A stretch of 57,390 nucleotides of DNA from Gammaproteobacteria bacterium (GTDB lineage Bacteria > Pseudomonadota > Gammaproteobacteria > UBA4575): positions 1 to 57,390 of the forward strand of contig JAPOYL010000015.1 of the NCBI GenBank assembly GCA_026706595.1. The letters are read 5' to 3'. Each line of letters opens with the position of its first letter. Within the stretch, counting starts at the first letter, position 1. Shown here piece after piece: positions 17,992 through 25,607 of the stretch. The notes under the pieces were generated by a model, which saw nothing but the letters and a program-made list of their open reading frames with translations, ran no database searches and had not been told where the DNA came from. The position numbers were made by a program, and so were the translations under genes.

Positions 17992-18689
17992 TCGACGTCG
18001 ATGCCCTGCCCCTGAGCGAGATAGACGAGCCCGTCTATCGGGTCGTTCTGTCCCGCTATCCGCAGGTCAGCCTGTTCGAGCACGTCTCCAGCCCCCAGGA
18101 TTGGGACACACTCTATGCCGTCGAGTCCCTAACCAACCCCAGACTGCGCGATGAAGTGGGCGACATTCGCGTGGTGCGACCGCAAGACCGGGTGTACGGC
18201 GAGGGTGCTTCCTGGATCATGGCGGCTTTTACCCACCCGCCGGTCGACGGTCGGGGCGGACGATTCAACCGGGACTTTGGTGCCTACTACTGTGCGCCTG
18301 ATGAGGCGGTCACCATTGCCGAGTCTTCGTTTCACCGGGCGCGATTCCTCCGTGAATCCAGGGTAGAAAAAACGACCCAGGAAATGCGCGTGATACGTGC
18401 GCAACTGGGACCCGCCACTTTGCATGACGTGCGACAACTGACTGGGCATGCCATTTACCATCCAGATGATTACAGCGAAGCACAGCAACTCGGATACGCA
18501 TTGCGGGATGCTGGTAGCTTTGGCATTCGCTACCAAAGTTTGAGAGCGGATGGGGAGTGTTTTGGCGTATTGCGTCCCAGAGTGCTCTCGGACGCCATTC
18601 ACTGGCGATACCTGCGGTACCACTATGAGCAGGGATCGGCCATTGGGGTGGAATCCCTCGATGGTAATGGCTGGAGGCGACAGCAATAG
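17988..18689 (+). CDS. RES-domain toxin (NAD+-degrading)
   Basis: A 233-residue RES-domain protein, the toxin partner of the preceding antitoxin. The family is named for conserved Arg, Glu and Ser; the best matches are Arg92 (GGRFN), Glu112 (TIAESSF) and Ser184 (RYQSLR). The AYYCA stretch after the Arg also fits. Characterised members degrade NAD+. The family core normally starts near residue 15, so the GTG at 17988 gives an intact protein. It is the last gene before the transposon, which begins 150 bp downstream. Confidence 0.9.
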   Translation: MIDVDALPLSEIDEPVYRVVLSRYPQVSLFEHVSSPQDWDTLYAVESLTNPRLRDEVGDIRVVRPQDRVYGEGASWIMAAFTHPPVDGRGGRFNRDFGAYYCAPDEAVTIAESSFHRARFLRESRVEKTTQEMRVIRAQLGPATLHDVRQLTGHAIYHPDDYSEAQQLGYALRDAGSFGIRYQSLRADGECFGVLRPRVLSDAIHWRYLRYHYEQGSAIGVESLDGNGWRRQQ

Positions 18690-18831
18690 ACTTGGGGTCA
18701 CGGTGGTGAGGAATCAAGAAATAGTCGCATCGACCGGTCTGCTAGGAACACCCCATGAAGTGTGCTTGAATATGTCTCGACAACGCCTTGCAGATTCTTG
18801 ACATGCATGCAAGGACCCATCCACTCGATGA

Positions 18832-18839
18832 AAACGTAA
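18832..18839. repeat. Left target-site duplication of the transposon
   Basis: AAACGTAA directly abuts the left terminal inverted repeat. The identical octamer occurs at 21362-21369 after the right repeat. An 8-bp duplication is the usual size for IS1595-family insertions. Confidence 0.93.
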
Positions 18840-18865
18840 GGGAATTATATACCTAAATACGCAAA
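18840..18865 (+). repeat. Left terminal inverted repeat
   Basis: It begins GGGAATTATATAC and ends AATACGCAAA. Compared with the reverse complement of 21336-21361, 23 of 26 positions match; the three mismatches are in the middle (positions 14-16). A copy of AATACGCAA recurs 44 bp inward at 18900-18908. Confidence 0.93.
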
Positions 18866-18870
18866 AAGTC

Positions 18871-18918
18871 TTTACTTCTTGATTCCATTCGTATATTATA
18901 ATACGCAAGAGTAAGGAG
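18871..18918 (+). promoter_or_regulatory. Probable transposase promoter and ribosome-binding site
   Basis: A TTTACT hexamer (18871-18876) with 17-base spacing to TATTAT (18894-18899), or the overlapping TATAAT at 18897-18902, forms a plausible promoter just inside the left repeat. AAGGAG at 18913-18918 lies 7 bases before the transposase ATG at 18926 and is a strong Shine-Dalgarno sequence. The promoter call is inferential; the ribosome-binding site is clear. Confidence 0.55.
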
Positions 18919-18925
18919 TAAAGCC

Positions 18926-19852
18926 ATGAAGAAAAGGCGCGCAACCACCATCAGCATCATGCAACTGCTTGAACTATTCCCGAATGAGGACGTAGCGGTT
19001 GAGTGGTTCGAAAACGAGCGCTGGGGCGGCAAGCCGGTATGCCCGCATTGCGGGGGCGTAGAGAACATTACCAAGTCCAAGAGCCAGAAGTATCAATACT
19101 GGCACAAGGACTGCCGAAAGCGGTTCACGGCCAAGACCCACAGCATCATGCACTCATCCCCGATTGAGGTTCGAAAGTGGCTGGTTGCCATGTACTACGT
19201 CATGACGGCCCGCAAGGGTATCTCCAGCCTGCAAATGAGCAAGGAACTAGGCGTTACCCAAAAGACGGCTTGGTACATGCTACAGCGCATCCGCGAAGCC
19301 TGTTCTGCAAAGGGCTTCCAGCTTGGCAACATCGTTGAGGTGGATGAAACCTATCTCGGGGGTAAAGAACGCAACAAGCACAACCGAAAGAAGCTAAAGG
19401 CCGGACGGGGTGCTGTAAGCAAGCAAGCCGTTGTAGGGATGCGGGAGCGCAATGGACGGGTGAAGGCCATGCCCGTACAGAAGACGGATGCCGAAACGCT
19501 ACAGGGTGCCATCCATGAGAACGTAGAGCCTGGGGCCAAGGTATACACGGACGATCACCGAAGCTACATGGGACTGGAAGGCTACGATCACGCTTCCATC
19601 AAGCACTCAGCCGGAGAGTATGTCGATGGCATGATCCATACCAACGGGATCGAGAGCGTATGGGCCTTGCTGAAGCGGGGGTACACTGGCACCTTCCACC
19701 ACTTCAGCATGAAGCACTTGCAGCGGTATCTCAATGAGTTCACGTTCAGGCTTAACGATGGCAACTGCGAAGTCGATACGATTGACCGGATCGCCGCGCT
19801 TTGCAAAGAGGTTCACGGCAAGCGGATTTCATATCGGGAACTGGTTGCATGA
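18926..19852 (+). CDS. IS1595-family (ISXO2-like) transposase
   Basis: A 308-residue DDE transposase. The N-terminal zinc-ribbon-like region has Cys39 and Cys42 (CPHC) and His60/Cys63 (HKDC), followed by a helix-turn-helix-like part (~98-125). The catalytic core shows Asp140 (VEVDETYLGGKE), Asp209/Asp210 (VYTDDHRSY) and Glu243 (HTNGIESVWALLKRGY), a pattern typical of the ISXO2-like DDE domain. The reading frame is complete and no key residue is lost, so the enzyme is probably functional. Its TGA overlaps the methyltransferase ATG (ATGA). Confidence 0.95.
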   Translation: MKKRRATTISIMQLLELFPNEDVAVEWFENERWGGKPVCPHCGGVENITKSKSQKYQYWHKDCRKRFTAKTHSIMHSSPIEVRKWLVAMYYVMTARKGISSLQMSKELGVTQKTAWYMLQRIREACSAKGFQLGNIVEVDETYLGGKERNKHNRKKLKAGRGAVSKQAVVGMRERNGRVKAMPVQKTDAETLQGAIHENVEPGAKVYTDDHRSYMGLEGYDHASIKHSAGEYVDGMIHTNGIESVWALLKRGYTGTFHHFSMKHLQRYLNEFTFRLNDGNCEVDTIDRIAALCKEVHGKRISYRELVA

Positions 19853-21175
19853 CGGTTCCCAACTTGCAGAATCGCACCATCTTTTGCGATGACAATTTGG
19901 ACGTGATGCGGGGCATCAATACGGGTTGCATTGATCTTATTTACCTAGACCCGCCATTCAATAAGAACAAGAAATTTACTGCACCCATTGGAACCAGCGC
20001 CGAGGGTGCCAGCTTCAAAGACATATTCAGAGAGCGCGATCTAAAGGCAGAGTGGGTGCAGACCATCAGTGAAGACCATCCAGAACTGCATCACTTCCTG
20101 ACTGGCATCAAGGGCGTTGGCAAGCCGTATAACTTCGCGTATCTGGCTTACATGGCAATCCGGCTTATCGAGTGCCATCGGATATTGAAAGACACGGGCA
20201 GCATCTATCTGCACTGCGACCCGACCATGAGCCACTATCTGAAAACTACAATGGACTGCATTTTCGGGGAGGACAATTTTCGCAGTGAAGTGATATGGAG
20301 CAATGAAGACGTTTCGGGTTTTAAATCGCGGGCTGCCAACTGGATCAGAGGGCACGATACAATCTTGTATTACTTGCGTGACGGGCACTCAGATTTCCAG
20401 TTCAATAAAGAGTATTTACCTTTTGACCAAAAGACGATTAAGAGGTATGACAAGATTGATGCCGAGGGCCGAAGATACAAAATCTACAAAAACAAGGATG
20501 GCACAGAGCGGTATTCATTTCTGAAAAAAGAAAAGGGGCCATCCGTAAGTAATGTCTGGACGGATTGCCCTAGCTTTCAGAAGGTAAATAACACGGGTGA
20601 ATACATCGGATACCCCACCCAAAAGCCAATCGCACTGTTGGAACGTATCATTGCGGCCAGTTCCGATGGGGGGGGGGGTAGTGCTTGATCCCTTTTGTGG
20701 TTGCGCTACAACGTGCGTTGCAGCGGAGAAGCTGGATCGGCAATGGGTCGGTATAGACATCTCCGTGAAAGCGTATGAGCTGGTACAGCAACGGCTGGAG
20801 CGCGAAGTAGACAAGCCTCAGCAAGACATTTTCAAGGGCGATACGGCCATCACTTTGAAAACCGACCCGCCTAAGCGCACCGACCAGGAAGCCGATTACA
20901 GGGAGAAGAAATTTGTATATATAATCTCGCACCCCAACTTCCCCGGTGAGTACAAGGTTGGCATTGCAAAAAACTGGAAGTCTCGCCTCAATTCCTACCA
21001 GACTTCCGACCCTGAACGGCAATATCGGATTGAGTACAAGATTGAAGTGCCACACTTTCGGGAAACCGAAAAACACATTCATGCCGTATTTCCAAACAAG
21101 CATGAATGGGTGCAGGGGAAACTTGACCAGATCATTGAAGCAATCGAGCAGCACACACAAAGGAGCACACAATGA
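19849..21175 (+). pseudogene. DNA methyltransferase-GIY-YIG fusion, frameshifted at a G11 run
   Basis: The frame opening at 19849 encodes an amino-DNA methyltransferase of permuted (beta-type) order: motif IV DPPF at residues 34-37 first, motif X-like YPTQKPIALLERII at ~255-268, then motif I. It runs out at 20688 because of 11 Gs at 20668-20678. Motif I (VVLDPFCGCATT) continues in the next frame to 21175. The total span is 1327 bases, one more than a multiple of three, so ten Gs would give 441 residues. The last ~90 residues form a GIY-YIG domain of the T5orf172/MUG113 type: VYIISHP at ~356, YKVGIA at ~368, Arg379, Glu405 or Glu407, and a terminal EWVQG. It may be phase-OFF, mutated or mis-sequenced. 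The target sequence is unknown. Confidence 0.85.
20668..20678 (+). repeat. Eleven-G homopolymer tract inside the methyltransferase gene
   Basis: GAT is followed by 11 consecutive Gs and then TAGTGCTTGATCCC. With 10 or 13 Gs the frame would read through into VVLDPF. With 11 it ends ten bases after the tract at TGA (20686-20688). Ten Gs also give the usual spacing between the SS pair and VLDPF in related methyltransferases. Runs of this length slip readily in replication and are also error-prone in sequencing. Confidence 0.9.
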
Positions 21176-21324
21176 ACCAGCAAGACTTTAAGAAAATCAG
21201 CTTGAAGCAATTTCAGGGCGCGGTGAAGGCCATCATGCTAGGGGGCAAGCCTGAAACCAAAGCCGAAAACCGGATGCCAACCAAGGCCGAACTGAACAAG
21301 AAATGGAAGCTGGTCAGACGCTAG
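21172..21324 (+). CDS. Small basic protein of the transposon, unknown function
   Basis: A 50-codon frame whose ATG overlaps the methyltransferase stop in ATGA, the same arrangement as between the transposase and the methyltransferase. The product is strongly basic (many Lys and Arg, ending KKWKLVRR) with no membrane segment or recognised domain. It lies wholly inside the transposon and ends 11 bases before the right inverted repeat. DNA binding or regulation of the passenger is possible but unsupported. The shared coupling pattern is the reason for calling it a gene. Confidence 0.55.
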   Translation: MNQQDFKKISLKQFQGAVKAIMLGGKPETKAENRMPTKAELNKKWKLVRR

Positions 21325-21335
21325 GCCGTGGAGTG

Positions 21336-21361
21336 TTTGCGTATTCTAGTATATAATTCCC
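21336..21361 (-). repeat. Right terminal inverted repeat
   Basis: Read inward on the minus strand it begins GGGAATTATATAC and continues to AATACGCAAA, matching the left repeat at 23 of 26 positions. Read outward it contains TATAAT at 21352-21357, pointing towards thiE. Confidence 0.93.
21352..21357 (+). promoter_or_regulatory. Possible outward -10 element in the right transposon end
   Basis: A perfect TATAAT hexamer in the right inverted repeat reads towards thiE. A start about 7 bases downstream would leave an mRNA leader of only ~7 bases before the thiE ATG at 21371. The hexamer at a 17-base spacing (TGGAGT, 21329-21334) is a poor -35, so promoter activity is uncertain. Confidence 0.3.
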
Positions 21362-21369
21362 AAACGTAA
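21362..21369. repeat. Right target-site duplication of the transposon
   Basis: AAACGTAA, identical to 18832-18839. One T then separates it from the thiE ATG at 21371, so the insertion hit the immediate 5' flank of thiE. Confidence 0.93.
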
Positions 21370-21370
21370 T

Positions 21371-22009
21371 ATGCGCACGCTACAGGGGCTCTATGCAATT
21401 GCCGATGTGCAGGACATCCAAACACCCGATTTTCTCGAGCGGGTGCAGGCCGTGCTGGTTGCAGGCGTCCCGCTCATCCAGTACCGGGACAAGGTCAATG
21501 ACCGCGATGTGCGAACGCGCACTGCAGAGCGGCTGCGCAAGATGACCCACAAGCACCGCAGCCTGCTGATCATCAACGATGACGTCGAACTGGCCCGAGC
21601 CGTGGATGCCGATGGAGTCCACCTGGGCAAGGAGGATTGCAGGATAGATGAAGCACGTGCCCGCCTGGGCGCTGAGATAATCATCGGGGCTTCCTGTTAC
21701 GATGACTACGGCAATGCGGTGGAAGCGGTCGCGAACGGTGCCAGCTACATCGCGTTTGGAAGCTTTTTTGCTTCGCCGACCAAACCCTCGGCACCGCGCG
21801 CCGACCTCGACCTGATCACTCGTGCCAAGCAGGAGTTGGACATCCCCGTCTGTGCCATCGGCGGCATCACCCAGAAGAACGTGGTGCCACTGCTGGATGC
21901 CGGGGCCGACATGATTGCCGTGATCAGCAGTCTTTTTGATGCACCCTCCCCGGCCCGGTCGGTGCAGGAATACCAGGCCCTGCTGCAGCCGTTTTGTGCA
22001 GCTTCATGA
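21371..22009 (+). CDS. thiE: Thiamine-phosphate synthase
   Basis: A 212-residue TIM-barrel enzyme that joins HMP-pyrophosphate and thiazole phosphate to make thiamine monophosphate. Family signatures are GLYAIADV at the N-terminus, [47 protein letters not shown] and CAIGGIT. The ATG at 21371 is required to keep the first beta-strand. No Shine-Dalgarno sequence precedes it, because the upstream bases are the transposon end and target duplication. hemL follows after 37 bp. Confidence 0.95.
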   Translation: MRTLQGLYAIADVQDIQTPDFLERVQAVLVAGVPLIQYRDKVNDRDVRTRTAERLRKMTHKHRSLLIINDDVELARAVDADGVHLGKEDCRIDEARARLGAEIIIGASCYDDYGNAVEAVANGASYIAFGSFFASPTKPSAPRADLDLITRAKQELDIPVCAIGGITQKNVVPLLDAGADMIAVISSLFDAPSPARSVQEYQALLQPFCAAS

Positions 22010-22046
22010 TTTTGAACAACCGCTGGACCACCGTACGACGCACACC

Positions 22047-23327
22047 ATGACCCGATCCGAACAGGCATTTGAGGAGGCCCTGCGCTACATCCCGGGCGGG
22101 GTCAATTCCCCGGTACGCGCATTCAAGGCCGTCGGCGGAACCCCGGTCTTTTTCAAGCGTGGCCACGGTGCGTACATGTACGACATCCACGACAAGAAGT
22201 ACATCGATTACGTAGGCTCCTGGGGCCCGATGATCCTGGGCCATGCACACCCGAAGGTAATCGAAGCCGTCCACCAGGCGGTAGAGAACGGCCTCAGCTT
22301 CGGTACGCCGACGGAGCTGGAGACGGAACTGGCGAGGAAAGTCTGCGAGCTGATCGAGTCCGTGGATCTGGTGCGCATGGTCAATTCCGGCACGGAAGCC
22401 ACCATGAGCGCGATCCGCCTGGCCCGCGGTCACACGGGCCGCCACAAGATCATCAAGTTCGAAGGCTGCTACCACGGTCACGGGGATGCACTGCTGGTGA
22501 AGGCCGGCTCCGGTGCACTGACACTGGGCGTGCCGAGCTCCCCCGGGGTCATCCCGGCACTCGCCGAACACACCATCACGCTGACCTACAACGATCTGGA
22601 CGGGGTGCGCACGACATTTGAAAACATGGGCGAGGAAATCGCCTGCGTGATCGTGGAGCCCGTGGCGGGCAACATGAACTGCATCCCCCCCGCCAAGGAG
22701 TTCCTGCAGGGCCTGCGCAAGCTCTGTTCAGAATACAAGGCGATCCTGATCTTTGACGAGGTCATGACCGGGTTTCGTGTCGCCAGGGGCGGGGCACAGC
22801 AGCTCTACAAAGTGGTCCCGGACCTGACCACCCTGGGGAAAGTCCTGGGCGGCGGAATGCCGGTCGGCGCCCTGGGGGGCGAGCGCAAGATCATGGAATC
22901 GCTGGCCCCGGAGGGCCCGGTTTACCAGGCCGGCACCCTGTCCGGCAATCCCGTGTCCATGGCAGCGGGCCTGGCGACCCTTGAGCTGCTTTCAGAACGG
23001 GGCTTTCACGACCAGTTGCACCGCAAGACCACGCAGCTTGCAGAAGGCATTCGCGATGCCGCAAAAGACCACCATGTCCCGCTAGCCGTAAACCACGTCT
23101 GCGGCATGTTCGGATTTTTCTTCACGAAAGAAAAGGAAGTGACCAATTTTTCCCAGGCCGCCTCGTGCAACCAGCAGCAGTTCACCGCCTTCTTTCACGC
23201 CATGCTGGACCAGGGCGTGTATTTCGCACCCTCACCGTACGAGACAGGATTTGTCTCAAGTGCCCACAGCAGTGAAGACATCGAGATGAGCCTGGAGCTC
23301 ATCAGCGGTGCATTCGAGGGCATCTGA
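22047..23327 (+). CDS. hemL: Glutamate-1-semialdehyde 2,1-aminomutase
   Basis: A 426-residue PLP enzyme that converts glutamate-1-semialdehyde to 5-aminolaevulinate, the haem precursor. The cofactor lysine is Lys265 in [10 protein letters not shown], the same position as in E. coli. [22 protein letters not shown] and FDEVMTGFR are also present. The ATG at 22047 gives the normal start ([12 protein letters not shown]). It follows thiE as in Pseudomonas and is probably transcribed with it. Confidence 0.97.
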   Translation: MTRSEQAFEEALRYIPGGVNSPVRAFKAVGGTPVFFKRGHGAYMYDIHDKKYIDYVGSWGPMILGHAHPKVIEAVHQAVENGLSFGTPTELETELARKVCELIESVDLVRMVNSGTEATMSAIRLARGHTGRHKIIKFEGCYHGHGDALLVKAGSGALTLGVPSSPGVIPALAEHTITLTYNDLDGVRTTFENMGEEIACVIVEPVAGNMNCIPPAKEFLQGLRKLCSEYKAILIFDEVMTGFRVARGGAQQLYKVVPDLTTLGKVLGGGMPVGALGGERKIMESLAPEGPVYQAGTLSGNPVSMAAGLATLELLSERGFHDQLHRKTTQLAEGIRDAAKDHHVPLAVNHVCGMFGFFFTKEKEVTNFSQAASCNQQQFTAFFHAMLDQGVYFAPSPYETGFVSSAHSSEDIEMSLELISGAFEGI

Positions 23328-23358
23328 TCAAGCCCGGGACCTGTCGCACCCGCTGTCG

Positions 23359-24309
23359 TCAGTGGTGTTTTCTCAGAAAATCCAGAACCTCTGCCTGGAC
23401 CCTTTCGTCTTCGAGCAATGCGTGCCGCTGCTTGAGGTCCGCTTCGGTATAGACCACGGATTTGCTGCCATTGCCCGGGTGTAGAAAGCCGGTGCACTCC
23501 CCGCGGGTCGTCGGACCTTGAAACCAAGGGTCCTCAGAGGCCAGCAATGTCAGCACCGGTTCGCCAGCAGGCGCATTGATTCCACGGTATTCGTCCCAGG
23601 CCGCATGGCAGGTCCAGCCCTCGACCACCCGGGCCCTGATCGAGGCCTTGCCGGGCTGTGATTGAAATGTCGCCGCGGCGATGCCCCCTTCGCTGAGCCC
23701 TACCAGGTAAACACGGTCGGGATCCACCCAGGCAAGCGCCTTGGTTTTCTCGATAGCGTAGCCCGCATCGTACTGGCGCATCTTGAGGGTATCGCGGTAC
23801 AGGCCGCCACGGAGATTTTCCCGATCACAGGACTGCGGGTACTTTTCCCGGGCCATGCTTGGCGGTGCGACCACCAGGTAGCCGTTGGCGGCCAGGAAAT
23901 TGATCCTCGTATGAGTACCCTTGCCGATCCCCGAACAGCCATGCAGGAAAACAACTGCCGGAAATTTTTCCCCCGGGTCAAGCTGGAGCGTGTGCAGTTC
24001 GCCTGCGGTAGTCTCAATATGGCCGTTGCCGGGGTTTGGAATCCGCACCAGTGCCGCCTGCCACACCCGCTCCATCTCCACCGGATCGTTCCAGTCTTCA
24101 CTTCGCATCTCCTCAGCCGGGGTAAAGGTCCTAGTGTTGGCGTTCAAGCCTGAACCCGAGGCCACGCCGGCACACAGGATCAGCATCAGGAAGAGCAGAG
24201 CTGCTCTAGAGACGTTTTGATACTTGGGCAGCGGGCCGTTCACCGGTCCCGGAACAGATTCATCGACATCGGCCAGCACGTGACTCGCGGCCTTCCTGCG
24301 TCCTGTCAT
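23359..24309 (-). CDS. Exported or membrane-anchored alpha/beta hydrolase (dienelactone hydrolase-like)
   Basis: A 316-residue protein. A hydrophobic segment (~32-52) ending in GVASGSG suggests a signal peptide or anchor preceded by a long polar N-terminus. The alpha/beta-hydrolase fold is recognisable from FLHGCSGIG (oxyanion region) and the nucleophile elbow GLSEGG. A C-terminal His occurs in LKQRHALL. The substrate is unknown. The start overlaps the thioredoxin stop (ATGA), so the two are co-transcribed. A start nearer the hydrophobic segment is possible. Confidence 0.75.
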   Translation of the reverse strand: MTGRRKAASHVLADVDESVPGPVNGPLPKYQNVSRAALLFLMLILCAGVASGSGLNANTRTFTPAEEMRSEDWNDPVEMERVWQAALVRIPNPGNGHIETTAGELHTLQLDPGEKFPAVVFLHGCSGIGKGTHTRINFLAANGYLVVAPPSMAREKYPQSCDRENLRGGLYRDTLKMRQYDAGYAIEKTKALAWVDPDRVYLVGLSEGGIAAATFQSQPGKASIRARVVEGWTCHAAWDEYRGINAPAGEPVLTLLASEDPWFQGPTTRGECTGFLHPGNGSKSVVYTEADLKQRHALLEDERVQAEVLDFLRKHH

Positions 24310-24677
24310 CCAGCCTCGGACTTCTGCTTCTCAAGTTCTGCGCGCACCATGTCCATGTCCAGGGTCTTGGTCTTTTCGATGACGTCTTCGAGTTGTGAGG
24401 GAGACAGGGCACCCGGCTGTGCAAAAATCAGGATTTTCTCGCGGAATATCATGAGCATCGGGATCGAGCGTATGTTGTAGGCCTGCGCCAGCTCCTGCTG
24501 CTCTTCGGTGTTGACCTTGCCAAATACGATATCGTCATGGTTCTCCGAGGCAGTCTCGAACGTCGGTGCAAAGGATTTGCACGGCCCGCACCAAGCGGCC
24601 CAGAAATCGATGATCAGCGTGTCGCTGTTCTCTACGGTTTCGTCGAAGTTTTCTTTTGTCAGGGCAATCGTGGTCAC
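24306..24677 (-). CDS. Thioredoxin
   Basis: A 123-residue thioredoxin with the classical WCGPC active site (Cys30, Cys33) and the cis-proline in IRSIPMLMIF. The GTG at 24677 (MTTIALTKENFDETVE) is chosen because AAGGAG lies 6 bases upstream and because this start gives normal family length. The frame stays open a further 62 codons upstream without family similarity. The gene precedes the exported hydrolase with a 4-base overlap. The final ~15 residues are a charged Lys/Glu extension. Confidence 0.93.
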   Translation of the reverse strand: MTTIALTKENFDETVENSDTLIIDFWAAWCGPCKSFAPTFETASENHDDIVFGKVNTEEQQELAQAYNIRSIPMLMIFREKILIFAQPGALSPSQLEDVIEKTKTLDMDMVRAELEKQKSEAG

Positions 24678-25018
24678 GACACTCTCCTTCTCGATAGTAA
24701 AATCCCGGATTCCCACCTGATTTCTCAAGTGGATGCGGGCAAAGCTGCAGCCATCCGCCTCTCGCAGTGTACCGTAGCCGAAGTACGAATCATACAGCTT
24801 CGCCGGGCGAGCAATGCCTGTGCCCGATGCATGCGGGTTCCGTAGCTGATCCCGTTGCGGCAAACTGGTTTACAGGACTACGATAAAGTATGATCCGGGC
24901 TGTACATCAGTTGACCTACAGGTAACCGCGAAGGTATCAACTTGCGCTGCACAATGCGGCGCTACACGAAAGCGCGGGAAACCAGCATCTTTACTTTTAA
25001 CCCTGTGTGGAGATCCCT
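24678..25018. other. Divergent intergenic region between thioredoxin and cyclophilin genes
   Basis: About 340 bases holding the 5' regions of both divergent genes. Towards the cyclophilin gene there is TTGACC (24911-24916), an 18-base spacer and TATCAA (24935-24940), a weak promoter candidate. No RNA gene or clear inverted repeat was seen. An open frame that extends the thioredoxin gene upstream to 24863 is considered non-coding. Confidence 0.4.
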
Positions 25019-25597
25019 ATGAAAGCAGTATTCAGGCACTTTGTTCTGTTTGTGTTTTCAGCAATTCTTATGACTACATCCAACGTACAAGCAGACACCG
25101 CCACGGTAAAAATGGAAACCAGCAAGGGCACCATCGTCCTCGAACTGGATGCCGCAAATGCACCACTCACCGTCGAAAACTTCCTCACCTATGCCAGGGA
25201 AGGATTTTATGACGGCACCATCTTTCATCGGGTCATCTCGAACTTCATGATCCAGGGAGGCGGGTTCACCTCTGAAATGGCCCAGAAACCCACACACGAC
25301 CCCATCAGAAACGAAGCCAACAACGGCCTGGGGAATAACACCGGCACCATCGCCATGGCGCGAACCAATGACCCGCATTCAGCCACGGCGCAGTTTTTCA
25401 TCAATGTCCGGGACAACCAGTTCCTGAATTTCTCGGGTGAGAACCCACAGGGATGGGGCTATGCCGTATTCGGCAAGGTCACCGAAGGCATGGAGGTCGT
25501 GAATGCCATCCGCGACGTGGCCACTACCACCCGGGGGCCGTTTCAGGATGTGCCCGTCGAGACGGTGACCATCGAAAAGGTATCCATCGTCGAGTAA
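25019..25597 (+). CDS. Periplasmic cyclophilin-type peptidyl-prolyl isomerase
   Basis: A 192-residue PPIase of the PpiA/PpiB cyclophilin family. A signal peptide (~1-26, ending NVQAD) places it in the periplasm, as for PpiA. The cyclophilin core shows [14 protein letters not shown], where the Arg is catalytic, and [10 protein letters not shown]. The ATG at 25019 with GGAG 7 bases upstream is preferred to a GTG at 25007. lpxH starts 10 bp downstream, so an operon is likely. Confidence 0.93.
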   Translation: MKAVFRHFVLFVFSAILMTTSNVQADTATVKMETSKGTIVLELDAANAPLTVENFLTYAREGFYDGTIFHRVISNFMIQGGGFTSEMAQKPTHDPIRNEANNGLGNNTGTIAMARTNDPHSATAQFFINVRDNQFLNFSGENPQGWGYAVFGKVTEGMEVVNAIRDVATTTRGPFQDVPVETVTIEKVSIVE

Positions 25598-25607
25598 TCT
25601 GTGAGGT

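Larger units (their letters stand above)
18840..21361 (+). mobile_element. IS1595-family transposon with methyltransferase passenger genes
   Basis: The element is 2522 bp long. It is bounded by 26-bp imperfect terminal inverted repeats (18840-18865 and 21336-21361, both beginning GGGAATTATATAC when read inward) and flanked by a perfect 8-bp direct repeat, AAACGTAA. It encodes an ISXO2/IS1595-like transposase, a DNA methyltransferase-GIY-YIG fusion broken at a G run, and a 50-residue protein, all on the plus strand with ATGA overlaps. Its codons are visibly more A+T-rich than those of neighbouring core genes, consistent with transfer. The intact duplication and ends point to a recent, unrearranged insertion. 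Passenger-carrying members are known in this family. Confidence 0.93.
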
